The notes beneath the pieces were generated by a model. The model ran no database searches, was not told where the DNA came from, and saw nothing but the letters and a program-made list of their open reading frames with translations. The position numbers and the translations under genes were made by a program. DNA of 64,000 nt, from positions 124,001-188,000 of the forward strand of contig NZ_CP043808.1 in assembly GCF_008386315.1 (NCBI RefSeq), written 5' to 3'. Below are positions 33,299 to 42,474 of this stretch, in pieces (within the stretch, counting starts at the first letter, position 1; each line of letters starts with the position of its first letter). The DNA comes from Serinicoccus marinus DSM 15273 (GTDB lineage: Bacteria; Actinomycetota; Actinomycetes; Actinomycetales; Dermatophilaceae).

Positions 33299-34251
33299 CC
33301 GGGCGCGTGCGCGCGGCCCTCGCCGCCCTGCTGTCCGTCGGGCTGCTGCTGACCCTCAGCCCGGTCCTGCCGGCCCAGGCGATCGACGTGCCGCCCCGGC
33401 CGGGGCAGCCCGTCACCTGGCCCTCGGAGAACCGCACCCGGATCAAGACCTACCAGACCGGTGGCGGCTCGGCGTGCTCGCTCATCGCCTCCCCCAACTC
33501 GGTCGGCGGGGTATGCCTCTCGGCGCGGGCCTTCGACGGGCCCACCATTCGCGAGGTGCTCAAGGGGGACGAGCTGCCGGACTGCTGGCACCAGCGACTC
33601 ACCCCGGAGCAGCTGGAGAACATCAACCTGGACCCGTTGAACGACGGGACCCACTACTACTGGCACCGGTGCCTGCGCGGGATCGACCGCAAGACCTACG
33701 AGATCGAGCCCGAGGGTCTCTTCTTCGCGGTCGGCATCTGGATCTACGAACCGGACGACCCCGAGCTGGTGGAGCTGACCCCCAACCAGCGGGAGTTCAT
33801 CAACCGCTTCGTGCGCAACGGCAACGTCCCGGCCCCGTTGATGCTGTCCTCACCCAGCCCGGTGCCGTGGGTCAACGACGACGTCGCCTTCTACAACGCC
33901 GGTGACGACGAGATCCACGTGGACCTGTCGATCCCCGGGGTGGAGATGCGGGGGCGGGTCACCGAGCTGCTCGTCTACCCCGAGGGGCGGGACGGGCCGG
34001 TGGTCACGTGCCCGGGATCCGGCAAGGAGGTCACCGCGAAGGACACTCCGGAGTCGGTGCCCGACGCCTGCTGGCACGCCTTCGAGCAGTCCAGCCAGAC
34101 CCAGCCGGACGACGCCTACGAGGGTGAGATCCACGCTCAGTGGCAGATCGACGCCCGCATCAACGGGGAGTGGCAGCAGTTCCACTCCTTCGTGAAGAGC
34201 TCCGAGGGTGTCATCCAGGTCAACGAGGTGCAGGCCCTGGTCCGTCCGTGA
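33283..34251 (+). CDS. Secreted Cys-containing protein of unknown function
   Basis: This 322-residue exported protein starts at ATG 33283 because GAGGTGGAG sits about 8 bases upstream. The alternative ATG 33295 would give an ATGA overlap. A signal peptide ends near PAQA (about 32). The mature protein has six Cys that could form three disulfides (for example ACS, GVCLS, DCWHQ, RCLRG, TCPG, ACWHAF). No family is recognised. It lies in the same unit as the lipoprotein before it. Confidence 0.75.
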   Translation: MVRTMTGRVRAALAALLSVGLLLTLSPVLPAQAIDVPPRPGQPVTWPSENRTRIKTYQTGGGSACSLIASPNSVGGVCLSARAFDGPTIREVLKGDELPDCWHQRLTPEQLENINLDPLNDGTHYYWHRCLRGIDRKTYEIEPEGLFFAVGIWIYEPDDPELVELTPNQREFINRFVRNGNVPAPLMLSSPSPVPWVNDDVAFYNAGDDEIHVDLSIPGVEMRGRVTELLVYPEGRDGPVVTCPGSGKEVTAKDTPESVPDACWHAFEQSSQTQPDDAYEGEIHAQWQIDARINGEWQQFHSFVKSSEGVIQVNEVQALVRP

Positions 34252-34288
34252 CCCCGGGCCCCGCAAGGACAACGAGGGGAGAAGCACG

Positions 34289-37192
34289 ATGAGCACGACC
34301 ACACCCAAGCGACCGGCCGGCGCGCCGGGCCGCCCGGCGGGGTTCCGGCCGAGAACCGCGGCGGACCACCTGCCTCGCCCCGAGAAGACCGAGCGGTCCG
34401 TCGGCAAGGGAGTCGCGGCCCTCCTCGGCCTGCTGGTCCTCGTGGTCGGCGTCCCCGTCGGCCTGGTCCTCTGGGTGGGCAACCCGCTGCCGACGTCGGC
34501 CCCGACCCTGGAGTGGTTGACCGCCCCGGTGACGGCACAGGCCCTCATCAACATCGTCGCCGTCCTCGTCTGGCTGGTCTGGGCGCACTTCGTCGTCTGC
34601 CTCGTCGCCGAGTGGCGCGCGGTCCGGGCCGGCCGGCTCCCCGGCCTGGTGCCGGCCGGCGGTGGCTCGCAGCTGGTGGCCCGCCGCCTCATCGCGGGCG
34701 TGCTGCTCCTGGCCGGGACCGCGACCATGACCGGGCAGGCCCCGGGGCAGTCGGGTGCGCCGACGGCCTCCGTCGTGAGCACGGCCGAGGCGGGTGCCTC
34801 GGCGCAGCAGGGCTCGCAGGGTGGGCTGACGCTGGGGGTGGACGGCATCGAGGACCGGTCCGCCGGCACCGCCGCGGACGAGGAGGCCGAGGTCTCCGAG
34901 GGGACCGCCAAGGTCACGAAGTTCTACGAGGTCAAGCCCCCGGCCGGGCGCAACCACGACACGCTCTGGGACATCGCCGAGCGCACGATGGGCGACCCTT
35001 TCCGCTACAAGGAGATCTACCAGCTCAACCAGGACCGGGTGCAGCCGGACGGCCGCAAGCTGCAGGACGCCGACCTCATCCAGCCCGGCTGGCAGCTCGT
35101 CATGCCCGCGGACGCCTCCGGTCCGGACATCACCTCGGTCCGCGCCCACGTGCCGGCGACCCAGACCCCGGCGGCCGGCGCCGCGGAGGCGCAGGCCCAG
35201 CTCGACGACGTCGCCCAGCGCACCGGGGACACCGCGGCTGACGCGGCGGCGGCGGGCGCCGGCACCGCCGGTGCGGTCGCCGGGAGCGCCGACCTGCGGG
35301 CCGAGGGCTCCGGCGCGGCAGCCGCCGACGTCGTGGCACCCGACGCCGAGCAGGTGCCGCTCGGCGACCTCGCCCTGGGTGGCGGCATGGTCCTCGCCGG
35401 CCTCGCGCTGGCGCTGTCCACCCGTCGCGGCCCCTACGGCGATCCCGGCGCGCAGGAGCAGGCGCTGCGCCTGGCGGCCAACGGCGGCCGGGCGGACCTG
35501 CTCGACCGTGGCCTGCGGGTCCTCGCCACCGGCCGGCGCCAGCAGGGGCTGGAGCTTCCCGACGCCGCCGCCGTCTACGTCGGCGACGACCAGGTCATCG
35601 TCCACCTCGCGCTCGCCGGCCAGACCGATCTCCCGGCCCCACCGACACCGTGGCAGGCGACCGACGAGGGTGGGGTCTGGGTGCTGCGCGCGGCCGACCT
35701 CGGCGGCTACCCCGTCGACGGCCCCGCGCCCTGGCCGGCACTGGTCAACATCGCCTCCTCGCACGGATTCGACCTGCTCGTCGACCTCGAGTATGCCCCG
35801 GGGCTGGTGAGCATCGGCGGGGACCCGGAGGCGGCACGCGAAGTGGCGCTGTCCTCCGTGGTCGACCTCGTGACCCACCCGTGGTCCGACGGCGCCCGGG
35901 TGACCCTCGTCGGCTTCGCCGGCACCGCCACGTCCGCGCTCGCGGACCTCGCCCCGGGCCGCATCGAGCAGGTGCGCTCCATCGAGGAGGCCGTGACGAT
36001 CGGTCGACGCGACAGCGACGCGCACCGCTCCCTGCTGCGGGGCCTGGGGGTCGACGGCGTGCTGGCGGGTCGCGCCGCCGGCGCCGGCAGCGACCTGCGG
36101 CCCCACCTCATCGTCCTGTCCGGGAGCCCGGGCCCGCAGGAGGCCCAGCAGGTCACCGAGCTGCTCTCCTCCGGGCGGACCGGGGTGGCCGTGCTCTGCG
36201 TGGGGCAGAGCGTGGCGGCACGCTGGCGGTTCGCGGTGGACGCCTCGGGCCAGATCGACCTGGGTGTGCTCGGGATGAACGGCATCGCGCGCCGGCTGCG
36301 GCACGACGACCTCGACCGGGTGGCCGGCTGGGTCCGGGAGAGCGTCGAGGACGGCGCCGAGGCGGCCTCGCGCGCCGCGGCGCTCGGCCCGGTCGACGCC
36401 GTCGCCACCCTGCCGCGCGAGGGTCACGCCCACGTCGAGGCTGCCTCGTCCATGCGCGAGCGGCAGGAGGCGTTGGCGCACGTGGGCCTGCTCGGCCCCG
36501 TGGTCGTCCACGCCCCCGGTGACGTCAACCCCGCCCGCGAGGAGCTCCTCACCGAGCTGGTGACCCTCGTCGCCCTGCACCCGGACGGCGTGCACGACGC
36601 GGTGCTGCGGATCTCCCTGTGGCCCCGCGGTGTCGAGGACGACGTGGTCGAGGCCACGCTGGCCTCGGCCACGCAGTGGCTCGGCGCCGGGAGCGAGGGC
36701 GCTGCGTTGCTCGACCGTGACGACAGCGGTCGGTGGCGGCTCGGCCCCGAGGTGCACGTGGACTGGCTGGAGCTGGCCTCGCTGGCCGGGCGGCCCGGGC
36801 AGGAGCCGCAGCGGCTGGCGGGCGTGCTGGCCCAGGCGCGCGGCGAGGCCTTCTCGGCGACCCCGAGCACGCGCTACAGCTGGCTGGCCTTCCACCAGGC
36901 GGCCCGGGACGCCCGGGTGGTCGTCACGGCGGTCGCTCGGTACGCCGCCGGGGCGCTCTCCGCCTCCGGCGACGCCGCGGGTGCCGAACGGGTGCTGCGC
37001 GACGGGCTGACGCTGGTGCCCCGGGCGCAGGCGCTGTGGCGTGACCTGCTGCGGCTGCTCGGCGGATCGGACCCCGACCAGGCCGCGCGCCTTGTCGGCG
37101 AGATGCGCACGGCTCTCGGTGAGGAGCCCCTGGAGCCGGAGACCGCGGCGCTCGCCTCACACCTCAGCCCGGACCTGCGCGAGCTGGGGTGA
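34289..37192 (+). CDS. Large membrane protein with LysM domain and BTAD-like C-terminus
   Basis: This 967-residue protein has three hydrophobic segments (about 45-65, 85-108 and 130-148). A LysM-like region around residues 215-275 follows (YEVKPPAGRNHDTLWDIAER... YKEIYQLNQDR...ADLIQPGWQLVMP), then an Ala-rich linker and another hydrophobic segment (about 370-388). The last 250 residues are helical and resemble the BTAD/SARP-type tetratricopeptide region (AGAERVLRDGLTLVPRAQALW). Such LysM-BTAD proteins accompany Tad and FtsK/WXG100 genes in actinobacteria. RBS GAGGGGAGAA precedes ATG 34289. It probably links a cytosolic helical scaffold to the wall. Confidence 0.7.
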   Translation: MSTTTPKRPAGAPGRPAGFRPRTAADHLPRPEKTERSVGKGVAALLGLLVLVVGVPVGLVLWVGNPLPTSAPTLEWLTAPVTAQALINIVAVLVWLVWAHFVVCLVAEWRAVRAGRLPGLVPAGGGSQLVARRLIAGVLLLAGTATMTGQAPGQSGAPTASVVSTAEAGASAQQGSQGGLTLGVDGIEDRSAGTAADEEAEVSEGTAKVTKFYEVKPPAGRNHDTLWDIAERTMGDPFRYKEIYQLNQDRVQPDGRKLQDADLIQPGWQLVMPADASGPDITSVRAHVPATQTPAAGAAEAQAQLDDVAQRTGDTAADAAAAGAGTAGAVAGSADLRAEGSGAAAADVVAPDAEQVPLGDLALGGGMVLAGLALALSTRRGPYGDPGAQEQALRLAANGGRADLLDRGLRVLATGRRQQGLELPDAAAVYVGDDQVIVHLALAGQTDLPAPPTPWQATDEGGVWVLRAADLGGYPVDGPAPWPALVNIASSHGFDLLVDLEYAPGLVSIGGDPEAAREVALSSVVDLVTHPWSDGARVTLVGFAGTATSALADLAPGRIEQVRSIEEAVTIGRRDSDAHRSLLRGLGVDGVLAGRAAGAGSDLRPHLIVLSGSPGPQEAQQVTELLSSGRTGVAVLCVGQSVAARWRFAVDASGQIDLGVLGMNGIARRLRHDDLDRVAGWVRESVEDGAEAASRAAALGPVDAVATLPREGHAHVEAASSMRERQEALAHVGLLGPVVVHAPGDVNPAREELLTELVTLVALHPDGVHDAVLRISLWPRGVEDDVVEATLASATQWLGAGSEGAALLDRDDSGRWRLGPEVHVDWLELASLAGRPGQEPQRLAGVLAQARGEAFSATPSTRYSWLAFHQAARDARVVVTAVARYAAGALSASGDAAGAERVLRDGLTLVPRAQALWRDLLRLLGGSDPDQAARLVGEMRTALGEEPLEPETAALASHLSPDLRELG

Positions 37193-37196
37193 GCGG

Positions 37197-40100
37197 GTGC
37201 GGCTGCTGATCACGGCGATCGCGGCCGAGGAGGCCGTGCGGGCGGGTGGATCCGCCACCCCGCACGACCTGGTCGTCGACACCGAGGACGACGCGACGGT
37301 CAGCGACCTCGCGGTCGCCCTCGACCGTCGGCTCGCGGCGCAGCGGCGCAGCGCACCGCTGGCCGCCGTGGGGGCAGCCACCGGCACCGAGGGTGATGTC
37401 GCCGCACCGCAGCTCCGCGTCGTCCGGTCCGAGGAGGAGTCCGAGCCCGAGCACCTCGACGTCCCGGCCGCCGACCCGGCCCAGGCACCCGCCCTCTATG
37501 TCGGGCACCAGCGCCTCGACCCGGGTATGCCGCTGGTCGACAGCCCGGTGCGGCACGGCTCCATCGTCGGGGTGGGTCAGCCCGTGGGTGACCTGCTGGC
37601 CGAGCCGCAGGGCAGTGTCGAGGTCCGCATCTCCTCCGGCCCGGGCGCCGGCACCGTGGCCCGGCTCAGCACGGGCGACCACGTCGTGGGCACCTCGGTC
37701 CACGCCTCGGTGGCCCTGCCCCCGATCGGTCTGCCCGAGGTGTGCCTCACGGTGCGGGTGCTGCCCGACGGATCGGTGCAGCTGGACCCGGATCCGGAGC
37801 TCTCGGGCGTGCTGCAGCAGCCGATCTGGCGCCGCCGCCCGCTACCCGGCCCCATCGTGCTCGACGCCGATGCCGAGATCCAGCAGCGGCAGGCGGGCGA
37901 GAGCACTTACAGCGAGCTCCCACCCGGCACCCGGGTGATCAGCTCCGACGCCCCGACCCCGTTGCTCCACGTGGACCGCGAGGAGGTCGAGCCGGGGCAG
38001 GTGTGGGAGCCGGGCCAGGCGCTCGTCGTGGGCCCGTGCCTGCTCGAGCTCGCCCTACCCTCCGCCCCGGACGCCTCGCTGTCGCTCAGCCCGCAGGGCT
38101 CGACGCTCGACTACAACCGTCCGCCCCGCCTGCTCCCGGCACCCCGGCAGACCGAGTTCACCCTCCCCAACGAGCCGAAGCGGCCGCTCGGGCAGCAGAT
38201 CCCGTGGGCCTTCATCTTCCTGCCCGCCTTCGCCGGCCTGGCGATGTACCTCCTCACCGGACGCCTCTACACGCTCATCTTCATCGCCCTGACCCCACTC
38301 ATGGCCCTGTCCAACTGGGTCACCGGCCGCACGCAGGAGCGCAAGCGCTACCGCAACGACTTCGCGGAGTACACCACGCGCATGCGCAAGGTGCAGCAGA
38401 GCGCGCTGGAGGGGCTGGGCGACGAGCGCTCCGCCCGCCGCCGCGACTTCGCCGACCCGGGCGAGGTGCTCATGACCGCGATCGGGCCGCGACGCCGGCT
38501 CTGGGAGCGGCGACCGAACGACCCCGACTGGTTGCTCGCCCGGTTCGGCACCGCCGACCAGGTGTCCTCGGTCACGGTGAAGTCCAACGCTCGCGAGGAG
38601 CACGAGGGCGACCTCGTCTGGACCGCCCCGGACGTCCCGGTGACGGTGAGCCTGCTGGAGGCGGGGGTGACCGGGCTGGCCGGGCCACGCAGGAGGGACG
38701 TCGGTCGGTGGGTGCTCGCCCAGCTCGCCGTGCTCCACTCGCCGGTGGACCTGGACATGACCCTGCTCACCTCGGCCGAGGGTGAGGCGGACTGGCACTG
38801 GGCCCGCTGGCTGCCGCACCTGCGCTCCGACGACGGCGACCCCGAGCTGGCGCAGGTGGGGGTGGACGACCAGACGACGGCGCGGCGGATCGGCGAGCTC
38901 GTCGCCGAGCTGGAGCGGCGGGTCGAGATCGCCACCTCGGGCTCGTTCTCGAGCAAGGGTGCGAGCTTCGCCCCGTTGCTCGTCGTGCTGGACGGCTCGC
39001 GCCGGCTGCGCCTGCTGCCCGGCATGGTCCCGCTGCTCCAGCGGGGGCCGTCGGTCGGCATCACCTTCCTCTGCCTCGACGAGGACGAGCGGCTGCTGCC
39101 CGAGGAGTGCAGCGCGGTGGTGCAGGCGGACGAGCCGCTGATGCGGGTGACCGTGAGCGAGAAGTGGGTCACCGAGGGCGTGCGGCCCGACCTGGTCAGC
39201 CCCGCCTGGGCCGAGCGGGTCGCGCGCGCCGTCGCCCCGGTGCGCGACGTCTCCGCCGAGGACGCCGCGGCCACCATCCCGACCTCCAGCCGGCTGCTCG
39301 ACGTGCTGCGCCTGGACCCGCCGACCAGCCCCGCGGTGCAGGAGCGCTGGGTCTCGGTCGGGCGGACCACCCAGGCCGTCATCGGCGAGGGCACCGAGGG
39401 CGCCTTCGCCATCGACATGGTCAAGGACGGCCCGCACGGTCTGGTCGCGGGCACCACCGGCTCGGGCAAGTCCGAGCTGCTGCAGACCATCATCGCCTCG
39501 CTGGCGGTGCACAACCGGCCCGACGAGATGACCTTCGTCCTCGTCGACTACAAGGGTGGCGCCGCCTTCAAGGACTGCAACCGGCTGCCGCACACCGTCG
39601 GCATGGTGACCGACCTGGACGGCCACCTGACCGGTCGGGCCCTGGAGTCGCTCGGCGCGGAGCTGCGCCGCCGGGAGCACCAGCTGGCGGGCGCCGATGC
39701 CAAGGACATCGAGGACTACCTCGCGACCAAGGGCCCGGACGACGATCCCATGCCGCGCCTGCTCATCGTCATCGACGAATTCGCGGCCCTGGTCGCCGAG
39801 CTGCCCGACTTCGTCACCGGGCTCGTCGACATCGCCCGTCGTGGCCGGTCGCTCGGCGTGCACCTCATCCTGGCGACGCAGCGGCCCGCCGGAGTCGTCA
39901 GCGCCGAGATCAAGTCCAACACCAACCTGCGGATCGCGCTGCGGGTCACCGACATCAACGACAGCCAGGACGTCATCGAGGCGCGGGAGGCGGCCCAGAT
40001 CTCGAAGTCCACCCCCGGCCGGGGGTATGCCCGGCTCGGGCACTCCAGCCTGATCCCGTTCCAGTCCTCCCGGGTGGGGGGCCGCCCGCGCGGGGAGGGC

Positions 40101-41888
40101 AAGGCCGCCGACGTCGAGCTGCGCGGCATGCCCTTCGCCGAGCTCGGGGTCGCCCCGCCCCGGGCGGCGGCGGCCGAGGAGGACGTCAGCATCCCCACCG
40201 ACCTCGCTGCGCTCGTGGCGGCCTGCCAGGAGGCCAGCAGCGCCTCCGGGGTGAGTGCTCCACCGAGCCCGTGGCTCCCGGCGCTGGACGACGTCGTCAC
40301 CCTGGAGCAGGTGCTCGACCAGTTCCCGTCCGCCACACCGGACGTCGACCGGCTCCGGCTGCCGCTGGGGCTGGTGGACCTGCCGGCCGAGCAGCGGCGG
40401 GACGTCGCGGCCTACGACCTGGGCACCGGGTCGCACCTCGCGATCGTCGGTGCGGCGCGCACGGGCCGCTCCACGGCCCTGCGGGCGGTGGCCGGGGCCG
40501 TCGCGCGGGACCTGTCGCCCGAGGACGTCCACATCTTCGGGGTCGACTGCGGCAACAACGCGCTGCTCCCGCTCGTGTCCCTCCCGCACGTCGGGGCGGT
40601 GGTCGCGCGCGACCAGACCGACCGGATGGACCGTCTAGTCACCCGGCTGCGCGCGCTCATCAGCGAGCGCCAGCAGCTGCTCGCGCAGGCCGGCTTCGCG
40701 GACGTGGCCGAGCAGCGCGCCAGCGTGGCGCAGGAGGAGCGGCTGCCCTACGTCCTCATCCTCTTCGACCGGTGGGAGGGCTTCTTCCAGGCCTATGACG
40801 CGCTCGACGGGGGCAAGCTGGTCACGGCCTTCCAGCAGATCCTGCAGGAGGGCGCCGCGGTCGGGGTGCGGCTGGTGATGACCGGCGACCGCACGCTGGT
40901 GTCCGGACGGATGGGCACGCTGCTGGACGACAAGATCATGCTGCGCATGACGGACAAGAGCGACTTCTCCAACATCGGCATGCCGGGCAAGAAGGTGCCC
41001 GACTCCATGGTCGAGGGCCGCGGCTTCCGGGCCGAGGGGCTGCGCGAGGTGCAGTTCGCGCTGCTCGACGAGGACCCTGCCGGCACCGCGCAGGTGCGGG
41101 CCTTGCAGGAGCTCGGCAAGGCCGCCACCGAGCGGTATGCCGATCTGCCACGGTCGCGCCGTCCCTTCCACGTCGACGTGCTGCCGGTCCGTCTCACGGC
41201 GGAGCAGGCGGCGGAGCTGCGGGCCGAGGAGGAGGCACAGGGCATCGAGGTCCCGGACACGTCGTTGGCCGTGGCGGTCGGCGGCGACACTCTGGGGCTG
41301 CGGCACCTGGACGCCATCGACCACGGCCCGGCGGTCCTGGTCACCGGGCCGCGGCGCAGCGGCCGGTCCAGCCTGCTGCGGCAGGTCGCCGCGGAGGCGC
41401 TGCGGAGCAGGTGGCAGGTGGCGGTCGTCACGCCGCGCAAGAGCCCGCTGCGCGACCTGGAGGGGGTCGCCGGGGTGCACGGACCGTGGGACATGTCCAG
41501 CACGCAGGAGGAGGTCACCGAGCAGCTCACGGCGCTGGTGGAGGGCCAGGACCCGCTGGTCGTCCTCGTCGACGACACCGAGCTGCTCGGCTCCGACGGC
41601 TGGCTGGCCGACGCCCTCGTCGCGGCGATCGAGAAGATGCGGGACTCGGGCAAGATGCTGGTGGGCGCCGGGACCGCGGGGGACATGCAGAGCCACTACC
41701 GCGGCCCCTCGGCGCTGCTGAAGAAGTCCGGCAACGGCATCCTGCTCAACCCCCAGTCGAGCGCGGACGCCGACCTCTTCGGTGCCCGGCTCAACCGCTC
41801 GGCCTTCGGGCAGTCCCTGCCGCCGGGTGGGGGCTACCGCATCGTGGCCGGCCAGCCCGAGCGCGTGCAGGTGATCTGGCCCGGCTGA
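37197..41888 (+). CDS. EccC/EssC-type FtsK/SpoIIIE ATPase (type VII secretion-like)
   Basis: This 1563-residue protein has an N-terminal ubiquitin-like/FHA-like region (about 1-300), two close membrane helices (about 340-385) and three FtsK/SpoIIIE-like ATPase domains. D1 has Walker A GTTGSGKS (about 757) and Walker B LLIVIDEF. D2 has GAARTGRS and YVLILFDRWE. D3 has GPRRSGRSS and LVVLVDDTE. Only D1 keeps a full canonical Walker A Lys (D2 and D3 have Arg). The order matches EssC/EccC motors that export WXG100 proteins. GTG 37197 lies 4 bases after the LysM gene stop. A WXG100 gene follows at 42054. No other type VII core gene is visible. Confidence 0.88.
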   Translation: MRLLITAIAAEEAVRAGGSATPHDLVVDTEDDATVSDLAVALDRRLAAQRRSAPLAAVGAATGTEGDVAAPQLRVVRSEEESEPEHLDVPAADPAQAPALYVGHQRLDPGMPLVDSPVRHGSIVGVGQPVGDLLAEPQGSVEVRISSGPGAGTVARLSTGDHVVGTSVHASVALPPIGLPEVCLTVRVLPDGSVQLDPDPELSGVLQQPIWRRRPLPGPIVLDADAEIQQRQAGESTYSELPPGTRVISSDAPTPLLHVDREEVEPGQVWEPGQALVVGPCLLELALPSAPDASLSLSPQGSTLDYNRPPRLLPAPRQTEFTLPNEPKRPLGQQIPWAFIFLPAFAGLAMYLLTGRLYTLIFIALTPLMALSNWVTGRTQERKRYRNDFAEYTTRMRKVQQSALEGLGDERSARRRDFADPGEVLMTAIGPRRRLWERRPNDPDWLLARFGTADQVSSVTVKSNAREEHEGDLVWTAPDVPVTVSLLEAGVTGLAGPRRRDVGRWVLAQLAVLHSPVDLDMTLLTSAEGEADWHWARWLPHLRSDDGDPELAQVGVDDQTTARRIGELVAELERRVEIATSGSFSSKGASFAPLLVVLDGSRRLRLLPGMVPLLQRGPSVGITFLCLDEDERLLPEECSAVVQADEPLMRVTVSEKWVTEGVRPDLVSPAWAERVARAVAPVRDVSAEDAAATIPTSSRLLDVLRLDPPTSPAVQERWVSVGRTTQAVIGEGTEGAFAIDMVKDGPHGLVAGTTGSGKSELLQTIIASLAVHNRPDEMTFVLVDYKGGAAFKDCNRLPHTVGMVTDLDGHLTGRALESLGAELRRREHQLAGADAKDIEDYLATKGPDDDPMPRLLIVIDEFAALVAELPDFVTGLVDIARRGRSLGVHLILATQRPAGVVSAEIKSNTNLRIALRVTDINDSQDVIEAREAAQISKSTPGRGYARLGHSSLIPFQSSRVGGRPRGEGKAADVELRGMPFAELGVAPPRAAAAEEDVSIPTDLAALVAACQEASSASGVSAPPSPWLPALDDVVTLEQVLDQFPSATPDVDRLRLPLGLVDLPAEQRRDVAAYDLGTGSHLAIVGAARTGRSTALRAVAGAVARDLSPEDVHIFGVDCGNNALLPLVSLPHVGAVVARDQTDRMDRLVTRLRALISERQQLLAQAGFADVAEQRASVAQEERLPYVLILFDRWEGFFQAYDALDGGKLVTAFQQILQEGAAVGVRLVMTGDRTLVSGRMGTLLDDKIMLRMTDKSDFSNIGMPGKKVPDSMVEGRGFRAEGLREVQFALLDEDPAGTAQVRALQELGKAATERYADLPRSRRPFHVDVLPVRLTAEQAAELRAEEEAQGIEVPDTSLAVAVGGDTLGLRHLDAIDHGPAVLVTGPRRSGRSSLLRQVAAEALRSRWQVAVVTPRKSPLRDLEGVAGVHGPWDMSSTQEEVTEQLTALVEGQDPLVVLVDDTELLGSDGWLADALVAAIEKMRDSGKMLVGAGTAGDMQSHYRGPSALLKKSGNGILLNPQSSADADLFGARLNRSAFGQSLPPGGGYRIVAGQPERVQVIWPG

Positions 41889-42053
41889 GGGTGGCAGGTT
41901 GATGCCGATGTGGCCGTTTGGCTGGAAGCGGTCGGCCTGGCGCTGGACACCGCGTCGTCGGTCTGCATAGTGTGGGCAGCAGATCGCACACCCGAGGGTG
42001 AAACAGGGGGGCGGTCGTGACCAAGCACACGAACCCAGAAGGGGAGAAACATC

Positions 42054-42329
42054 ATGTCCGTTGGTGGTGAACTCGCTACGCTGCGAGACCTGCACAAGAC
42101 GCTCGACACCTCGGCGCTGGACATCCAGCGCGTCTCCGACGACATCACCAAGTCGCTGGACGGCACGGTCTGGACCGGCGCCAACTCGGACAAGTTCCGG
42201 GAGGCGTGGGGCACCTTCAAGCCGACGCTGACCCCGAAGCTCGTCGACGCGCTCAACGAGGCCAAGGAAGACATCAAGACGCAGCACAACAACCTGGCCG
42301 CCGCCACCGGCGAGTCGGACCGCATCTGA
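42054..42329 (+). CDS. WXG100 family (ESAT-6-like) protein
   Basis: This 91-residue helical hairpin protein has the turn motif W-T-G (VWTGANSDKF, about 40-49) in the middle and no signal peptide. An excellent RBS (AAGGGGAG) precedes ATG. It would be exported by the EccC/EssC-like ATPase encoded upstream, as a dimer or as an adaptor. The C-terminal YxxxD/E export signal of actinobacterial partners is not obvious. The 165-base gap upstream can hold its own promoter and a strong terminator follows. Confidence 0.88.
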   Translation: MSVGGELATLRDLHKTLDTSALDIQRVSDDITKSLDGTVWTGANSDKFREAWGTFKPTLTPKLVDALNEAKEDIKTQHNNLAAATGESDRI

Positions 42330-42347
42330 CGTCTTCGTCGACGGCCT

Positions 42348-42376
42348 GGGCCGGGGAGCGCAACGCTCCCCGGCCC
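42348..42376 (+). terminator. Hairpin terminator after WXG100
   Basis: A perfect 13-bp stem (arms 42348-42360 and 42364-42376) closes on a 3-base loop 19 bases after the WXG100 stop. High stability makes it a confident terminator. Confidence 0.8.
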
Positions 42377-42474
42377 TCGCTGTGTCTCGGGGTCGACACG
42401 GGGTCGGGACGGTGACGATGCCCTCGTCTGCGTGTCTCTGCCGGATCCGCTAGAGAAGCGCATACGGTGCCGTC

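Noticed and set aside
34289..37192. SARP-type transcription factor
   Set aside because: The C-terminal helical part resembles BTAD, but the protein has several membrane segments, a LysM-like region and no DNA-binding winged helix.
38055..40589. An 844-codon minus-strand open frame opposite the EccC-like gene
   Set aside because: It is a shadow of a gene with three recognisable ATPase domains and has no plausible start signal or motif.
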